DNA of 64,000 nt from Limanda limanda (Eukaryota; Chordata; Actinopteri; Pleuronectiformes; Pleuronectidae). A program made the translations under genes and the position numbers. The stretch lies in contig NC_083655.1 in the NCBI RefSeq assembly GCF_963576545.1, positions 3,239,871-3,303,870 of the forward strand, written 5' to 3'. This document shows, piece by piece, positions 38,914-51,856 of this stretch. Every line of letters starts with the position of its first letter. Positions within the stretch are counted from its first letter, which is position 1. The notes under the pieces are model-generated. The model saw only the letters and a list, made by a program, of their open reading frames with translations. It was not told where the DNA came from and did no database searches.

Positions 38914-40214
38914 CAACAACACCCTTAAGGTAGGAGAGGAGCAGATCAGCCGAGCAGCCGGCAAACCAAACAACCTGAACTTCAAAGCAGTGGATGAATT
39001 TAATGTTGGAATAAGAACGTCTGTCACCGTTAGTGCATCGGTAAAAATAAGAAGGGAATCTTTGTGTTGTCTGATACTCGGGACACATTGTCTCGTACAC
39101 GCTGAGGGATTGTTTTTGTTGCCGTTGTGGGAATTTAACGGTTCATTCATGCGTCAAATAATATTAGCAAAAACATGCCTCACCAGTAAATAGCCTTTTC
39201 TTCACGAGGTTTATTCAAAAACCGACCTATAAGGTGATATTTGCTCACGTTGTGTGTTTTCCTTTTCTTCCCTCGCACCTTTTTCCCCCCCGAGCGTCGT
39301 CCCTGCTTCTTTCATTTTCCCTTCAAAACGCCACTGTTGTTGAAATACAGACATGCGTGCAGTCAGAGGGGCGTCCTGCCTTTCTCCTTCTCTTTCTCTC
39401 TGAGTGCAGTTGAGGGGATTAGTCTTCGCCTGAGTGCCTGGAATAATGATCACCGCAGCGGAGAAATACATTTTCACATTTCAGGAGATAAGGGCAGGCA
39501 ATCTGCAAGCAGAGGACTTAACCAGCTCCCGGTGGCTTATTGTGGAGCTAACAGAAAAGTCACCGCGGCCGACAGCCACGCGGCACCGTCACCTCTGCAG
39601 AAGCACGGAGAACACCCACTGCTTCCCGTCGCCCGTCACTCCGGAATGACACGGAAATCACATCCAGAGAAGAATTCACACCATGACATTCTATGTATGG
39701 ACCCCTGCTCAGTTTCTCTTTCAGTGCTGGTTCTTGTTTCTACAAAGAGATCAGATCTGGGACCATTTCCCAAAGAGAAACCAAATCTGATATTTCAGTT
39801 CAAAGACAGCTTGACGTAAGGGCCACTCTCACTTTCAATCTTAATCCACTCTCGTGTCCTCGGCTTCCCGGAGAGGCCGACCTGCTGAGAGACTTCTTAA
39901 CTACAGAGAATTAAACATTTTCTTGGACATTATCATGAGAGGAACCTCGGTCGGATTTTGTAAAGACAGAAAGGAAACACAAACACCTTGACAAATGAGA
40001 GCAGAATTTCCACATCAGAGGAGGCAGAAGCGTGTACAATGCCAACGTGGCAGTCTACCTCACTGGAACAGCTTGTTCCTGCTGTAACCCACTTCTCAAT
40101 AAACAAGAGGAGAGACAAAAAATGCCAAGTAAGCTGTTCAAAAGCAAGTTCCCTGCATGGGAATCAAACGATTTTTTTAGTTTTTCTTTGCAGTGGAAGT
40201 CTGTAAATTCCTAC

Positions 40215-40445
40215 CTTTCCCACATACTGTGCTTTCGGTCCCATGTGTTCTTCTAAAACAAAGAACTGGTTCCAGATCCAGCCACGCTTGGGTCTGTGGT
40301 GCACCTCCAACTCCCCGTTGGCCAGTCTGCTCTGGTTTCTGGACGGCACCCTGGAGGGGGCGCGGGGGGCCGCACCATAGCACCTCTGGATGAAGCAGAG
40401 GCACACCAGGAAGGGACAGATACACGAGGTGGCGGATATCCTCAT
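40215..40445 (-). CDS. cdh7: cdh7 coding exon 1: signal peptide, prodomain, EC1 start
   Basis: This exon codes for the first 77 residues. The ATG at 40445 sits in a strong Kozak context (GCCGCC directly before it). A hydrophobic signal peptide (SATSCICPFLVCLCFIQ) ends near CYG-A. A short prodomain of about 27 residues ends in the furin-type site RPKR. The mature protein starts GWIWNQFFVLEEHMG, with the Trp2 and Trp4 pair that type II cadherins insert into the partner's EC1 pocket, and the LEE calcium ligands. The exon ends YVGK in phase 0 at donor AAG|GTAGGA. Mammalian CDH7 has SWVW rather than GWIW here. Confidence 0.92.
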
Positions 40446-40796
40446 GGCGGCGAGCGCTTTTGTAAAGTTATCCCTGTATTCCGAGGTGGAGAGGTCCTGC
40501 CGCCACCACCGCCACAGCCACCGCCACTGGCCACCGCTGCAGGTCGGGGGTGTGGTCCAGGATCGAGAGAGGATCTAAATCCAAACCAGGAAAACCGTGG
40601 TTCCGGTAGCTCCTCTAAGGTTCATGGCCCAAAAGCCGAAGGTTTATCAAAAAAGCAAAGAAAAGAGAAAAAGATGCGTTTACATTATGGAATTTCCCCG
40701 GCTGTGAGACGCTCCGCCAAAAAAAAAACCCGGACGTGAACTTCTGGTGAGTTCTACCGAGAGCAGAGGTTAATCCCTGGAGCCATTCTGGATTTC
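40446..40796 (-). other. cdh7: 5' UTR part of the first coding exon, with acceptor
   Basis: Upstream of the ATG the minus strand is untranslated sequence rich in CGG and TGG repeats (about 40495-40535). A strong acceptor lies at 40797 (CTCTCTCTCTCGCCCAG, exon base 40796), so this exon probably begins there; a weaker acceptor-like site near 40542 is possible. A short upstream ORF of 10 codons starts with an ATG a few bases into the exon and stops quickly. Extent is inferred from splice consensus only. Confidence 0.5.
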
Positions 40797-43700
40797 CTGG
40801 GCGAGAGAGAGAGAGACAAGGGGAGAGAGAAACACACAGTTAGAGATTAATGTGACGGATATAAGAAGCTAAATGTCCGCTAATTCCCTCCAATTAAATT
40901 GCAACTCATGAATTCCTTTCAGATGAGGACGTGCACTTCAAACTGTCGGAAAAAAAATCCCTGCTTCAGTATTCCAGCCATTTTTGTTCCCCTCCATTAT
41001 GCAGGGTGACACAAACTAGTTTGGACTTGAGGAGTTATTGCTATTAAAAGAGGCCGTCCGTGCCCATGAGGTCACCGCAGTGTTTGGTGACTGATGCAGA
41101 CACGTGAGGTCAGAGTCACGTATCACAGCAGAGCAGCGTCCGGCCCTGGAACTCAAAGGATGAGCTGGCTTCATTAAAACATATCTGGGGAAGGAGCATT
41201 TGGATGTTTTAACATGAGCAGAGGGGGGGGGGACTGCCAGGCTTAGTGTGCGCCGCGGCACGGTGAATAATCAGTGTGGCGGGAAGAAATACATTTACTA
41301 CGATAAGCGCAGACATCAAGCCACTCAGACGTGGAGCGGAGGGTGATTCTCAGAACGCACTGGGATGGAAAAGACAGAGGGAAAACAGTTTTTCTAAATC
41401 AAAATTGTATATTGAAGGTGGCATTGAAGTAGTAAAAAAATAACCGCGAGCTGTGTCGGGTTCCCGTGTTAGCGAGCACTCGAGTGGAGCTCGCCCGGCG
41501 CCGCCTTTGCATTAAACGTGCATCGCACCCCTGCAACTCCACGGAGGCATTACAGAGAGTTAGATGTTGTTTAAGTGCTGCTGTTCACTTATTTTCCTTT
41601 TCTGATGAGAGAAAAAATGCATCATTTGACCTTGCTGCTCCGAGACGCCTTTCGATGTGATTTAACATCGACTCTGAGTCTCATTAAAGTTGCTGTGCAG
41701 GAAGATTAGACGTCTTCCTTCAGATCAGAGCACGTCGAGGTGGAAACAGCATCGGTAGTAAAAAGAAAACACATAATACTGCGACACGACTCCACCAGGC
41801 TCTGGTGATCACACTTTAAAACAGCCGTGCACCTGCTGGGTGACAAATTATTCTCCTCTCAAAGAGCTTTCAGCCGTGTTGACTGTGTGATAAACACATC
41901 GACCCATTGTTATTACCAGGGCTCCCCCTGAAAGTCACAGATGAAACCATCAGACTCCTCAGTGGACCGAGATTCCTCTGGTTCTGAGGACATCACGGTT
42001 CCCTGAAGTCCCTGCAGAGTTTCCCACTGCCTCCTGTTGTCTCGTCTGCTTGAAGCAGCAGCACGGCTCCATTGTTAAGAGGTTAATGAAAACGTGAAGC
42101 TTTCATTTATTTCCAGGCAAAAACTATTTGAGCAGAAACAAATATTTAATAACGAAGATTTTGACTATTTATCTTAAAAGCTACAGAGACATAACTGATA
42201 CTAACATGTCGTTCAGAACGACCACGACACCGACTGACTGGTCCGACCAAGAAGTTGGATCTATTTTTAGAAAATTACCAAACTAATTCAAAATCCAAAT
42301 AGTTTATTCCTTCACTAAACTTTTTACATTTCTACATCAGGCTCAAACTCTTTGTCAGAACCCAAAGGATCCTCGATGAAATGGATAGAGGAAATGTTAC
42401 CGGACCAACAGATAGTGGGAGTCACAGAGTTAGTGGGGTAAATAACACTGGACAAACAACAATCTCTTTTCACTGATTCCCACCAGCTGATGTAGGTCTC
42501 AGGTGCAGCCCATTGCTCCAGATGAGCTGGGGAACCTGTGACCTGGATTCTGATCTCCACATGATGCCACAGCAATGTGCTAATAAGAGGTTTAGATAGT
42601 TTCTTGGCTCAATGCAGACTTGGATCAGGGGTAAAAACATGATACAGTCTTATGGAGAAGGAGACCACTTCTGTTTCAGTGGAAGGGATTCATACGTTTT
42701 GGGTAAATAATAAAAATTGACATTTTAGCCCATTTTTCCTAAGTAATCACAATAAGAAGAGGAAGTGACTACACGCTGGAGTGGTGACTCGCAGCAGGAG
42801 AGCGGGTCGGATGTTCAAAGTGCTGCGGAGTGGCAGCTTCGTGGGGATTATCGAAAGCACAAACACATGTATTTGATACTTAATGGGATATAAGAGCCGA
42901 CAGACTTCAGAGGCCGCTGCTCACAATGCATGTGACATCATCAGAGCCAAACCTTACAACCAGACGCTAATGCAACTCACCACTGTCGCACACTCCGAGG
43001 GATAATCACTGATTCTTTTTTTATTTTGTATGAATATAAATATTTGTACGTATATATGGATTAAGATGTGCTTAGAACCCCCCTGACTAATCCCCATGTT
43101 TTACATATCTCTTCCATGCAAATTATCCAGCTCGACTATATGTGTTGTTGACTAAGTGCAGCCGTCGTGAGGGAGGATACCTGCTGCTGGCTCCGGCTGC
43201 GCCAGTCTGTTCCACATCCACTTGGATTAAAGCAGCGCAGGATAAACACTGAGGCAGACACTGAACATGTGTAATCTGGAGAAAGATCCTCATCTGCATA
43301 GGTAGAGCTCCACCCACTCCTCTCTGTGGCTGAGGGATGATATCACGCCCTGCAGAGACGAGCGAGTGGAGTTCTTTTTACGCCTTTTCTCCAAAAATCA
43401 TTTTTTACGACTCAATAAAATCTTGATTCTACCTTTGGAACCAATTTCCCCACAAAGTCAAAGCGCTGGCGAGGAAAAATCGTGGGTACCCGAGTGAGTC
43501 AGGCTGCGTGTGTCAGAATGAGAATCTCTTTTTTCCAGTGGTTTCACTTTTGCCTCCTGGGGCTCTCTTCAATCAGTCGCCTAATTGTCTGATTATCATG
43601 CTGATTCTAAGCAAAATACATTTCAGGGAGCCATGAAATCAACAGCATCTGGCTCTGTCAATGGAAATAATTTGCCCCTTTTATGTTGATGATATTGTTT

Positions 43701-44044
43701 TGAGCAGCCTGCTGCCCACGGCATGTTTGTATATGTGCAGCGTTTAACACGATGGGTTATGCACAGCGGCAGCCACTAGGATGTTTGGCAGGATGCACAC
43801 AAGATGGCTGCGTGTACACACAGTTCTGATGGTTCTGTGAATGCTGCTTTTACATATACTGTCAATACATATGAGAAATTATAGTAATTTTTCAACAAAA
43901 ACGAATGAAAAACATATAAATGGACGACATGGTTGAGATGTTATATCTTTGCCACTGTTCTGCTGCAGTAAATAAGCACTAGAGCACTAAATGTCCCCAA
44001 CAAATACAGTGATTTCTCCTGTGTGAGTTAGGAACACTAAGAAA

Positions 44045-44235
44045 ACCCTGCCAGTAACCAGAAGGTGGGTGGTTTGATCCCTGGCTGCTCTTTTCTGCAT
44101 GAAGTGTCCTTGAGCAAGATACTGTGTGTGGATGGTGATTAATAGAAGAAGATCTGCATGGATGTATGTGTATGGGTTGATGTGACTTGTAGAGTGAAGA
44201 GCTTTCATAATATATAGTAATGTGGATTCTGCTAA
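44045..44235 (+). mobile_element. tRNA-derived SINE remnant
   Basis: Carries a pol III B-box-like GGTTTGATCCC at 44071-44081, followed by CTGGCTGCTC, TGAAGTGTCCTTGAGCAAGA and a segment with GTAGAGTGAAGAGCTTTCAT. This order matches a common teleost tRNA-head SINE whose consensus has 'ggttcgatccctggctcc...tgtccttgagcaagacactg...taaagcgctttgag'. The A box is degraded, so it is a dead copy and not a tRNA gene. Confidence 0.7.
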
Positions 44236-46699
44236 ATGTATTGATTGATGATTAGCTGACAAAAACAATCAGAATCTATAATTTCAGAATCTATTTGCTG
44301 TGTTTCATTGTTTTATATCCTTGTTTCTGCAGAAACCACAATGTCGTTCTCCGGGAATCAGAATCAACCCTGTGATGTAAACAGTCCCAAGTGGAATAAG
44401 ACTTCAGCTGGAGGATACTCAGCAGTTCCCGCACGTAGCCGCAGCCACTGATGACACCGCAGGAGGTGAAACACTTAAAAAAGCCAGAAAGATAAAGTAA
44501 AACGAAAGAGGGCGAGAGAGGGAGAGATGTGGGGCGAGAGAGGGAGAGATCCCGGTTGGAACAGGCTCCCGTCACTCGCTGCTAATAGCTCGTGTTTGGG
44601 CCTCCTGCTGCACGCTCACCCACTGCATTCGATTTCACAGCATCAGCTCTGAGTCGATGTCAAACACCAGATAGCACAGGACCGGGGGGGGGCAGGTCAA
44701 AGCACGTATCGCTGAACCTCTGTCTGTCATCAGGAACAAAGAGGAGCAGCCAGGAGGAGAGACAACCAGGAAACAGAGACTGTGTTGACTCGAAAAGAAC
44801 AAATACAAATACGTTCCCACCCGCTCACAGCCTGTAGTGTCAGGTAATGTTTCGCCGAGCAACGGTGAGTAAACAAGAGGATTAAAGTAAATACAGGAAA
44901 ACACAAACAGCAGAGGAGAAAATTAGTGACACGGCAAAATGCGCCGGTGTTTGTCTGCAGCCGCTCGGTGGAATGTTCCCGAGGCCTGAGCACGAGTGTG
45001 TGTGTTTTCTGCTGAGTCAGACGGAGCTCTGCGTGCAACTAACAGGAAAAACGAGCTTCAAGACAAATCCTGCATGTTCGGGTCTATTCTCTACAACCAT
45101 AAGGAAATGCATTTCTAATTGTAGGCGAGATGGTTTTACAGATTTTAGAGTTCACGGACTGCAACGGGAGAAATTGGAACATTTGTTATTTGTCTTCAAT
45201 CAGAGATTTACGAATATATCACTACTATAGTTTTATATGCTTTCTGCTATGATGTGATGACCTACCCTGGTGTTTAATTTGCAGGATTAGCTACAAACAG
45301 ATTGCTAGTGCCCTGCCCGTTCTAAACCTGCCTGTTTGCAATGAACCTTGACCCGTGCTGATGCTGGATGCACGTTTCCCATTGAGCCGTAACAAGTAAA
45401 CACCTGCTGCTGGACCCTGAAGCTGCAGAATCGTGCTGTTCAGCTGTTTACTCGAAATGCAGTGAAGCTCGAATCAGTACGAAGAACCCCGAACTGGAGA
45501 ATCACTTGTCGTGAACGTGTCTTTGTCCTGATTGATGATATCACTTACGCTGTTCGCCTGTTTACGCAGAGTTTATTAATATCGAACTCATCCCATCTGT
45601 CCAAATCGCACCAAATTCAACACTGCACTTCCTTTTGGTTTTTCAGATGCGAGCCACATACATACGGAGATTTCCTGGATTGGTAGACGGTTAAATTGCT
45701 GTAGAAATATCACACATATCACAGAAGAGGATTTTACTCTGAATCACTCGCTCACTTTCAGTTCAGAGCAATTTCAGCTCTGCACAAGAAGTTGTTCCAG
45801 TGAATATCGACATAAACCCACAGAGTTAGTTTTCATTATCAGTCTGAATCCGTCATATTTGCACAAAGAACCATCATTCGGTTGGTTTTGATCTTTACTC
45901 TTGGTTTATTTAGTTTTTTATTACGTTGATAGTAACAGAACTAAATGCCTCATGCATTCTTTCCCTGATTCCCTGACAGTCACAACAGTTTGTCAGAGCT
46001 GGGATTGATCTGTACCCGTCCTGTATCGAGCTCCACTCGCCCGGAGTCTTTCTTGGGAGATCTGACCCGACTCGTTGTTTGTGAAAGGAAGCAGATTAGT
46101 CTGATCAGCTTCTGGAGCCAGACAATCCCCTGAATGTGCGGCCCACCCTCGAGGTTCCCGTGAAATCGGAGGAGACAAACAGGTTGCAGAGCGGAGCCAG
46201 GGATTCCGGGGGCTTTACCCCGGCAGACTGTGGCATTTCACATCTTAGGAAGAAAACGCACAGTGAATCACGACTCATCACGACTGGATTGTTTTAAGCG
46301 GTTCAACAAATACTGTCTTTTTTCAGCTGTCATCTCAGTGTGATGTTTGTGAGATACACCACTGATGGTGTGATGAAGGTTTTGTCGACACAGCCACATT
46401 AAAATAGCTTTCACTGATGGAAGCTGTCTGCTGGGATCACAGTGTTTCTGCTGGTGTTAAAACGCTCGTTTCACCTTGAGATTATTGTTGGACCGGAAAT
46501 TATCTGCATGGATACAGCAGGAGATGTGTTTGGGATGAGCAGAGATCTTCCCTGGAAAGGATGGAAGGCATGTTGGAGTTTTAAATACATGTTTTAGGAA
46601 ACGCGAGTGACACCAAGGCCCAGGCTGCATCCAATTGAGCACACTTATATATAAGTCATTCGCCTAAACATGCCAATTGTTTTGCAGTACATCCTCAAG

Positions 46700-46830
46700 C
46701 GATTCCTTAATCCTGATCCAGATTAGCACCTCATCTTTCCACCTAGTCTCTTGGTAATCCAACCAGTAGTTTTTGTGTAATCCAAAAAACCAACAGGGGG
46801 GGAAACACAACATCCTGGGCGGAGGTAATG
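46700..46830 (+). mobile_element. dispersed repeat remnant ending GGCGGAGGTAATG
   Basis: The segment runs from CCTGATCCAGATTAGCACC through GTTTTTGTGTAATCC and AACAACC-like bases to CATCCTGGGCGGAGGTAATG. It resembles a repeat found throughout fish genomes that ends in 'cctccttggcggaggtaat'. The family name is not certain. Confidence 0.45.
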
Positions 46831-49110
46831 ACACATCGAGCTCTGACTCTTATCTGAGTACAGGGTCTCATGCTGTTACCATAGTTACTATCACTCAGTG
46901 GCAGATCTGAAACGTTTCAGGTGCAAAACCCCGGCGTCACGGCCGTTCATCTATTCCCTCAGTCACGGCTTGCAGGAGCCTCATCGTACCTGAACGTGTC
47001 CACAGACCCAGAGTCTGAGGGATTAACTCACTTCAGAGTTTATACCCCGGCTCTGGGTGAGTATATCAGCTAATGCAAACACTTAAACACCTTGTTACTA
47101 GGGAGGTTTCTAAGTTCTCGGTATATATAACTGCTTCATGGACACGGATCCGGCCGTTCGGGACATTAAAATGAACACTGTGATTAATAGTGGATTCCTG
47201 CTCACCTGATAAATCATTAATGAGGAAAATATTAATGACCTTCTCTAAAGATGTGAGGGGGGGCCGATCTGCGGTTTTCTGCAGCTGCTCGTCTGAAATA
47301 TGAACCAGCAACTCGTCGCACGTTCGCTTCACCTTCAAGCCCCCCCCCCAACCCCCCCACCACCACCCAGAACTAATGGCACCAATCTCATTTCCTACCT
47401 GCTCAGGCTCTGCACTACAACTCCACTCCATTTAACGAAAAACACATTATACCTCAATTTAAGCAGCTTCCCAGCAGCAAATGATGGATATTTTTTTCTC
47501 TCTCACCCCAAGTTAACTTCAGCTCTGAATTCAAACACCTGCAGAAAATACGACTTTCATCACGTTACATAACCCAGGACGTGCGACAGAAAACAACTTT
47601 GAGATCGTCTGATAATCACGACCCCACTCCCCTCGACTTGTCTTCTTGTCAGACAGACTTCTGAGGAGCCGGGACTCGGCTTCTCGCCTTGAAAGTGAAA
47701 ATAATTTAGCTTTAAGGCTACAGACAATACAAATGTCTGGGTGACATTTTAAATGAAAATGGAAAAGTCAGGCTGTCAAACGCACTCGTGCTCCGGAGCA
47801 TGAGGAGAGTTGAAGGCCTCTGTGTAAACTACAGCCCTGAATGACAATGTGTGTGTGTGGGGGGGGGTCCAATGCCAATACATTGCCTCATATACATATA
47901 AATTTGATATCTAATAGATTAAAACAATAATGAAATTCCATAAATAGCAATACAACAGAGTTATAGTATATATCGATATAAGTAGTGTTACAAGTGTTTG
48001 TCATTAAGAAGAGGATTTAAACTCAAACAAATAATAATGTGACATTTATTGTGATAATTAATTATGTTAATATCTGCTATATTTATGAATGTGTTTGATA
48101 TCGCTCAGACATTTAATTTCTCGGATGTTGCCATCAGACTATTATGACAAAGACATATCATTGAGGCTTGAGGAGAAATGATAGATATCTATGAATAAAA
48201 AGAAAACAAATCTATATCTAAATATGTAGAACTTGAAATAAGAAGTAAACATTCTTTTAAATGATAGGTTTTCATGTTGGAATGGGCAAACATAGACGTA
48301 GATGCTGATATGTTTGAGAAAAGCATCTTTTGAATAAAACCAATATAATATTGTAAATATATATATAAACACTCAAGGAAATACCGAACTACAGCAAAGA
48401 TACTAACTCTACAAGATCTATAATTAAAAATGTGTCAAGATTGTGACATCTCCCTCGTGGACAAACAAGATCCTGAAACACAACAGGCGAATTCTCCAAC
48501 CTTGCATTTCCGTCTTTCTCAATACACTTGTGGGTAATTAAAAGCAATAAGCAGCAGGCTTTTAAACACAGATTAGGCCGGAAGGTAATTAGGCCCATTG
48601 CAGTAATGACTCCCACTGAGTCTTGTGGGCAGGATGGTGTGTCAGTCACCCCCTCCCACCATGTCTCCCAAAGTCAGCAGCGACTTGTCCTTCCAGCGCT
48701 TCTACCGTCCAAACGCCATCTGTCTTCACGCTCAGCTTTGATTACCACCAACCCAAAACGCAGCTCACCTCACACAGCTCGAAGAGCCAAAGGTTTCCAA
48801 GAGGAGAGCCTCCGATGGGTTCCTCTCCTCGTGTTTACACGCCAAGTCAAACAACCTTAATTATTTTTGTCAGGGAGGAGTTCATCCTGAATTTTTTTTC
48901 CCCCTTTCAAATTAGAGAAACACGCCTGCTCTCGACATGCCTGCTATATGTTGTTTGGCTGCTTAATGAGAGCTGGGCGGGAGAAGGAAACTGTCCCATC
49001 TGTTGTGTGTTTAATGGCTGAATTCTTGAGCTCTCATCAGGCGGGATGGAGCAGACAGCACCCATCTGCTGGCCACTGCAGGGAGAGAGGAGACGCGCTT
49101 TTTCAACTCG

Positions 49111-49134
49111 CATCATCATCATCATCATCATCAT
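49111..49134. repeat. (CAT)n trinucleotide array
   Basis: Eight CAT units in intron 1. Confidence 0.95.
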
Positions 49135-50077
49135 CCTCACCATCATCTCTACGATCCGACCGCAACGCTGCCGCAAAACATCCAGACCCGGGTCAGTCAG
49201 AGTGATGTGCACGAGACAAACGGCAACCGCTGGAATGCAGCGCTCCAACTCGAGATTACTAATCATTTATTGATTTATCTGATTTATTTATTGAGTTAAT
49301 GTATTCATTGTTCTGGTAAATGTAATGTCATGAAATGTAAAACTTTTGAACGAGTACGCTAACTGCTTGGTTTTCCTGAAAAACACTTTCAGGACAATTT
49401 TAGACGTTTTGGCACATTTTATTACCAAAAAATAATTAATCAAAAGTTACTTCAGTTTTCGATTATCCACATTAATTATTCTCTTGACAAAATGTCCTAA
49501 ACAAAGATTGTATTTTAAGACAGATCACATGACGTCTTCCTAAATGTAAGTCCAAAGCGTGTTGATTTCCCCTGGTGGCTGAACGCAGCCTCAACTCCTC
49601 CATCACTGGTGCAATGTGACAACATTCCTATCTTGGATATTGTATAACATGAGATATTTCTATTGCACAGTCCACCATCGGGTTGCTCAAAGATCTGTAA
49701 ATCCACAGACAAGCCGAGCAGAGCGCTGCTGTCAACTACTCTGGATCCGGAGCAAAGACCCCAACTGGGCCCCAAGTGTTTAAGGACACACACACAAGTC
49801 GGATCAGCCTTAGCAGAGGGGGTCTAAATCTAAGGTGATTAAAAGGCCGTATCACCTGATGACATGAAGGTACACAACGGATGAAAAGTCCCTACCATCC
49901 GCTGGTGGTTGTCAACCAAACATCAAGGTAGTGCAGAAGACTTTCAAACGTATTCACCATCTTGTCCTTGTTCTAAAAATGCTTCACTTTTGGATAAGAA
50001 ATGGAGACATGTACAAAACATGTGTGTTTCCCCTCATTTCAGGGCTGGTGACAGTATAAATCAGGACATCTTATTGT

Positions 50078-50085
50078 ATTGGGAC
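50078..50085. repeat. hAT target-site duplication, left copy
   Basis: ATTGGGAC, repeated exactly at 51056-51063. Confidence 0.92.
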
Positions 50086-51055
50086 TAGGGGTGCAACGAT
50101 TAGTCGACGTCGTCGATGACCAAAATAGTCGCCGACGAATTTACTCGTCGATGAATCGTTGGTGACGTCATAGCGCGTGTTTCTCGTGCCGCGCAGCGGA
50201 ACTAAACAGAGTTTTACCGGAGGTGCTGATGGAAGTACCTGAGGAGTGAGCCATCTCGCTCCCTTCCTATCTCTGAAAGTCGCGCATGTGCAATAGCGAC
50301 GAAACATGGACCAATGTCGGCGTCCGCTGCCGCGCGCAGTCGCGCACCAGGAAGTAAAAAGTTCGGGAAAACTTCACCCGTAGCAGCCCGAAAAAACCAA
50401 CCTGCAGTATTTGTTGCGGCGGACCTGCTCTCCATGGAACATGACACGCGCGTGTGCGGAGGAGGCACGTGTGACTTCGTAACGGAGACGATGCGGACTC
50501 GCCTCTGTCAGATGTTATATACACACGTATATACCTGCGCGCAGGATTCTAGCATCCATTACACAAATATGGTTTAAACTTTTTTTTAATGAGTTTAAAA
50601 GCGTTATGTTATCCTATTGCTTGACAAACGTCTTGTTTTAATCAAAATGATTTAGTCTGAAGAAGACTGTAGTTTCGTTTGTTGATGTTTTTATTAATGT
50701 TATTTTCCCTGTCCTTTTTTGTTAACACGAAAAATGGATACTTGAATTTTAATTTATTTGTTTTATTAGCACTTTGCCTGTCCTTGCTTTTAAATGGACA
50801 AAAACTTGATTTGTCTTTGCTTTTGTGTCAACAGTACCCTTTTGTGTCAACAGTACCCTAGTACCCTAGTATCGATCTTTATTGCCTTTATTTTCAGTCA
50901 TCACATGCCTTGAACAACCTCAAGCTAAATTTAAAAGCTGCTTGCTAAATAATAGCTATTGAGAATTTGTGTCATTCATAATCCGATTAGTCGATTAATC
51001 GTTTCAATAATCAGTGACTAATCGACTATCAGAATAGTCGTTAGTTGCAGCCCTA
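50086..51055. mobile_element. non-autonomous hAT element, complete, with 8-bp TSD
   Basis: A 970-bp element bounded by TAGGGGTGCAACGATTAGTC on the left and the complement of TAGGGCTGCAACTAACGACT on the right, with further inverted TAGTCG/CGACTA motifs inside each end. It is flanked by the 8-bp direct repeat ATTGGGAC (50078-50085 and 51056-51063). No transposase frame was recognised, so it depends on an autonomous relative. The left interior (50130-50480) is GC- and CpG-rich, unlike the surrounding intron. Orientation cannot be set. Confidence 0.92.
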
Positions 51056-51063
51056 ATTGGGAC
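51056..51063. repeat. hAT target-site duplication, right copy
   Basis: ATTGGGAC, repeated exactly at 50078-50085. Confidence 0.92.
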
Positions 51064-51694
51064 TCAAGTTGGGCCACTTGTTTACAAATGGTTACCCATG
51101 AAGACATACAATCATTTTGCAGTCGCCTTGAAACAATAAATATCACAAAATCTTCTAATTTAATAAGCGCATTGTCTTAAAAAATGACTTCAGTGATTCA
51201 TGAGTTGTAGCAATTGTTGATAAATTTCCACGAATCAATGAAGTGACAAATCCTTTCCGCGCCACGCGGGCGAGCCTCTCGAGCTTTGGGGGATTGAGGT
51301 CGCCCGGCGCCGAGCGGGAACAAGAGAGGAGAGGCGACCAGGTGGGTTGAGAATGAGAATGTATTCACACCCCCGGCAGCACTCGCTTCTCTTCATGTCT
51401 GCGAAGTCTAAACTCGGGGCCGAGGCGGTTTGGCAGGCTTCACACTTTTCTCACATGCTGAAACACACACAGAGCAGGTGGGCTTTACAACCAGGGGGGG
51501 GGGGGGGGCCCTGTGCTCTCATCCACAAAGTCGGGCTGAGGCGATTCACATTAGCATTTCATACACAGATAAGCTGGCTCTCCCGCTGCCAGGTCGATTC
51601 CCTCATGAGAGGTTGGAGTGCAGGAGATTTGGGGGCTTCGCAGATGCTCGGCACGCTGCTCTTCAGGTGCCAACACAGGCCCGTGGGAGAGAGA

Positions 51695-51725
51695 GTGTGT
51701 GTGTGTGTGTGTGTGTGGGGGGGGG
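51695..51725. repeat. (GT)n plus poly-G tract
   Basis: A GT array followed at once by nine G. Confidence 0.95.
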
Positions 51726-51830
51726 AAATATGCCACCTCATTGTTCAAATAAAGAAAAAGCTGGTGATGCAGACGACAGGCAGAGAAGAAGGGGAAGTGT
51801 GAGGAGAAAACACAGTATGTTGTGTGGGCC

Positions 51831-51856
51831 GGGGGGGGGGGGGGGGGGGGGGGGGG
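51831..51856. repeat. poly-G homopolymer, 26 bases
   Basis: Uninterrupted run of 26 G, the longest G homopolymer in the window, likely to form a G-quadruplex and to vary in length or be miscalled. Confidence 0.95.

Larger units (their letters stand above)
26009..40214. other. intron 2 (between first coding exon and 295-bp exon)
   Basis: Intron of 14206 bp. It contains the Tc1/mariner remnant, a hAT insertion, the 649-bp-period tandem duplication, a 68-bp TG array and several G/C homopolymers, described separately. Stretches 26060-29900 and 36070-40200 look like unique intronic sequence apart from short simple repeats. No coding gene was recognised. Confidence 0.75.

Noticed and set aside
39241..39819. 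192-residue open frame on plus
   Set aside because: No known motif, ordinary intronic composition, antisense to the cadherin gene.
44071..44081. tRNA-like B box
   Set aside because: Part of a SINE remnant; no complete cloverleaf can be drawn.
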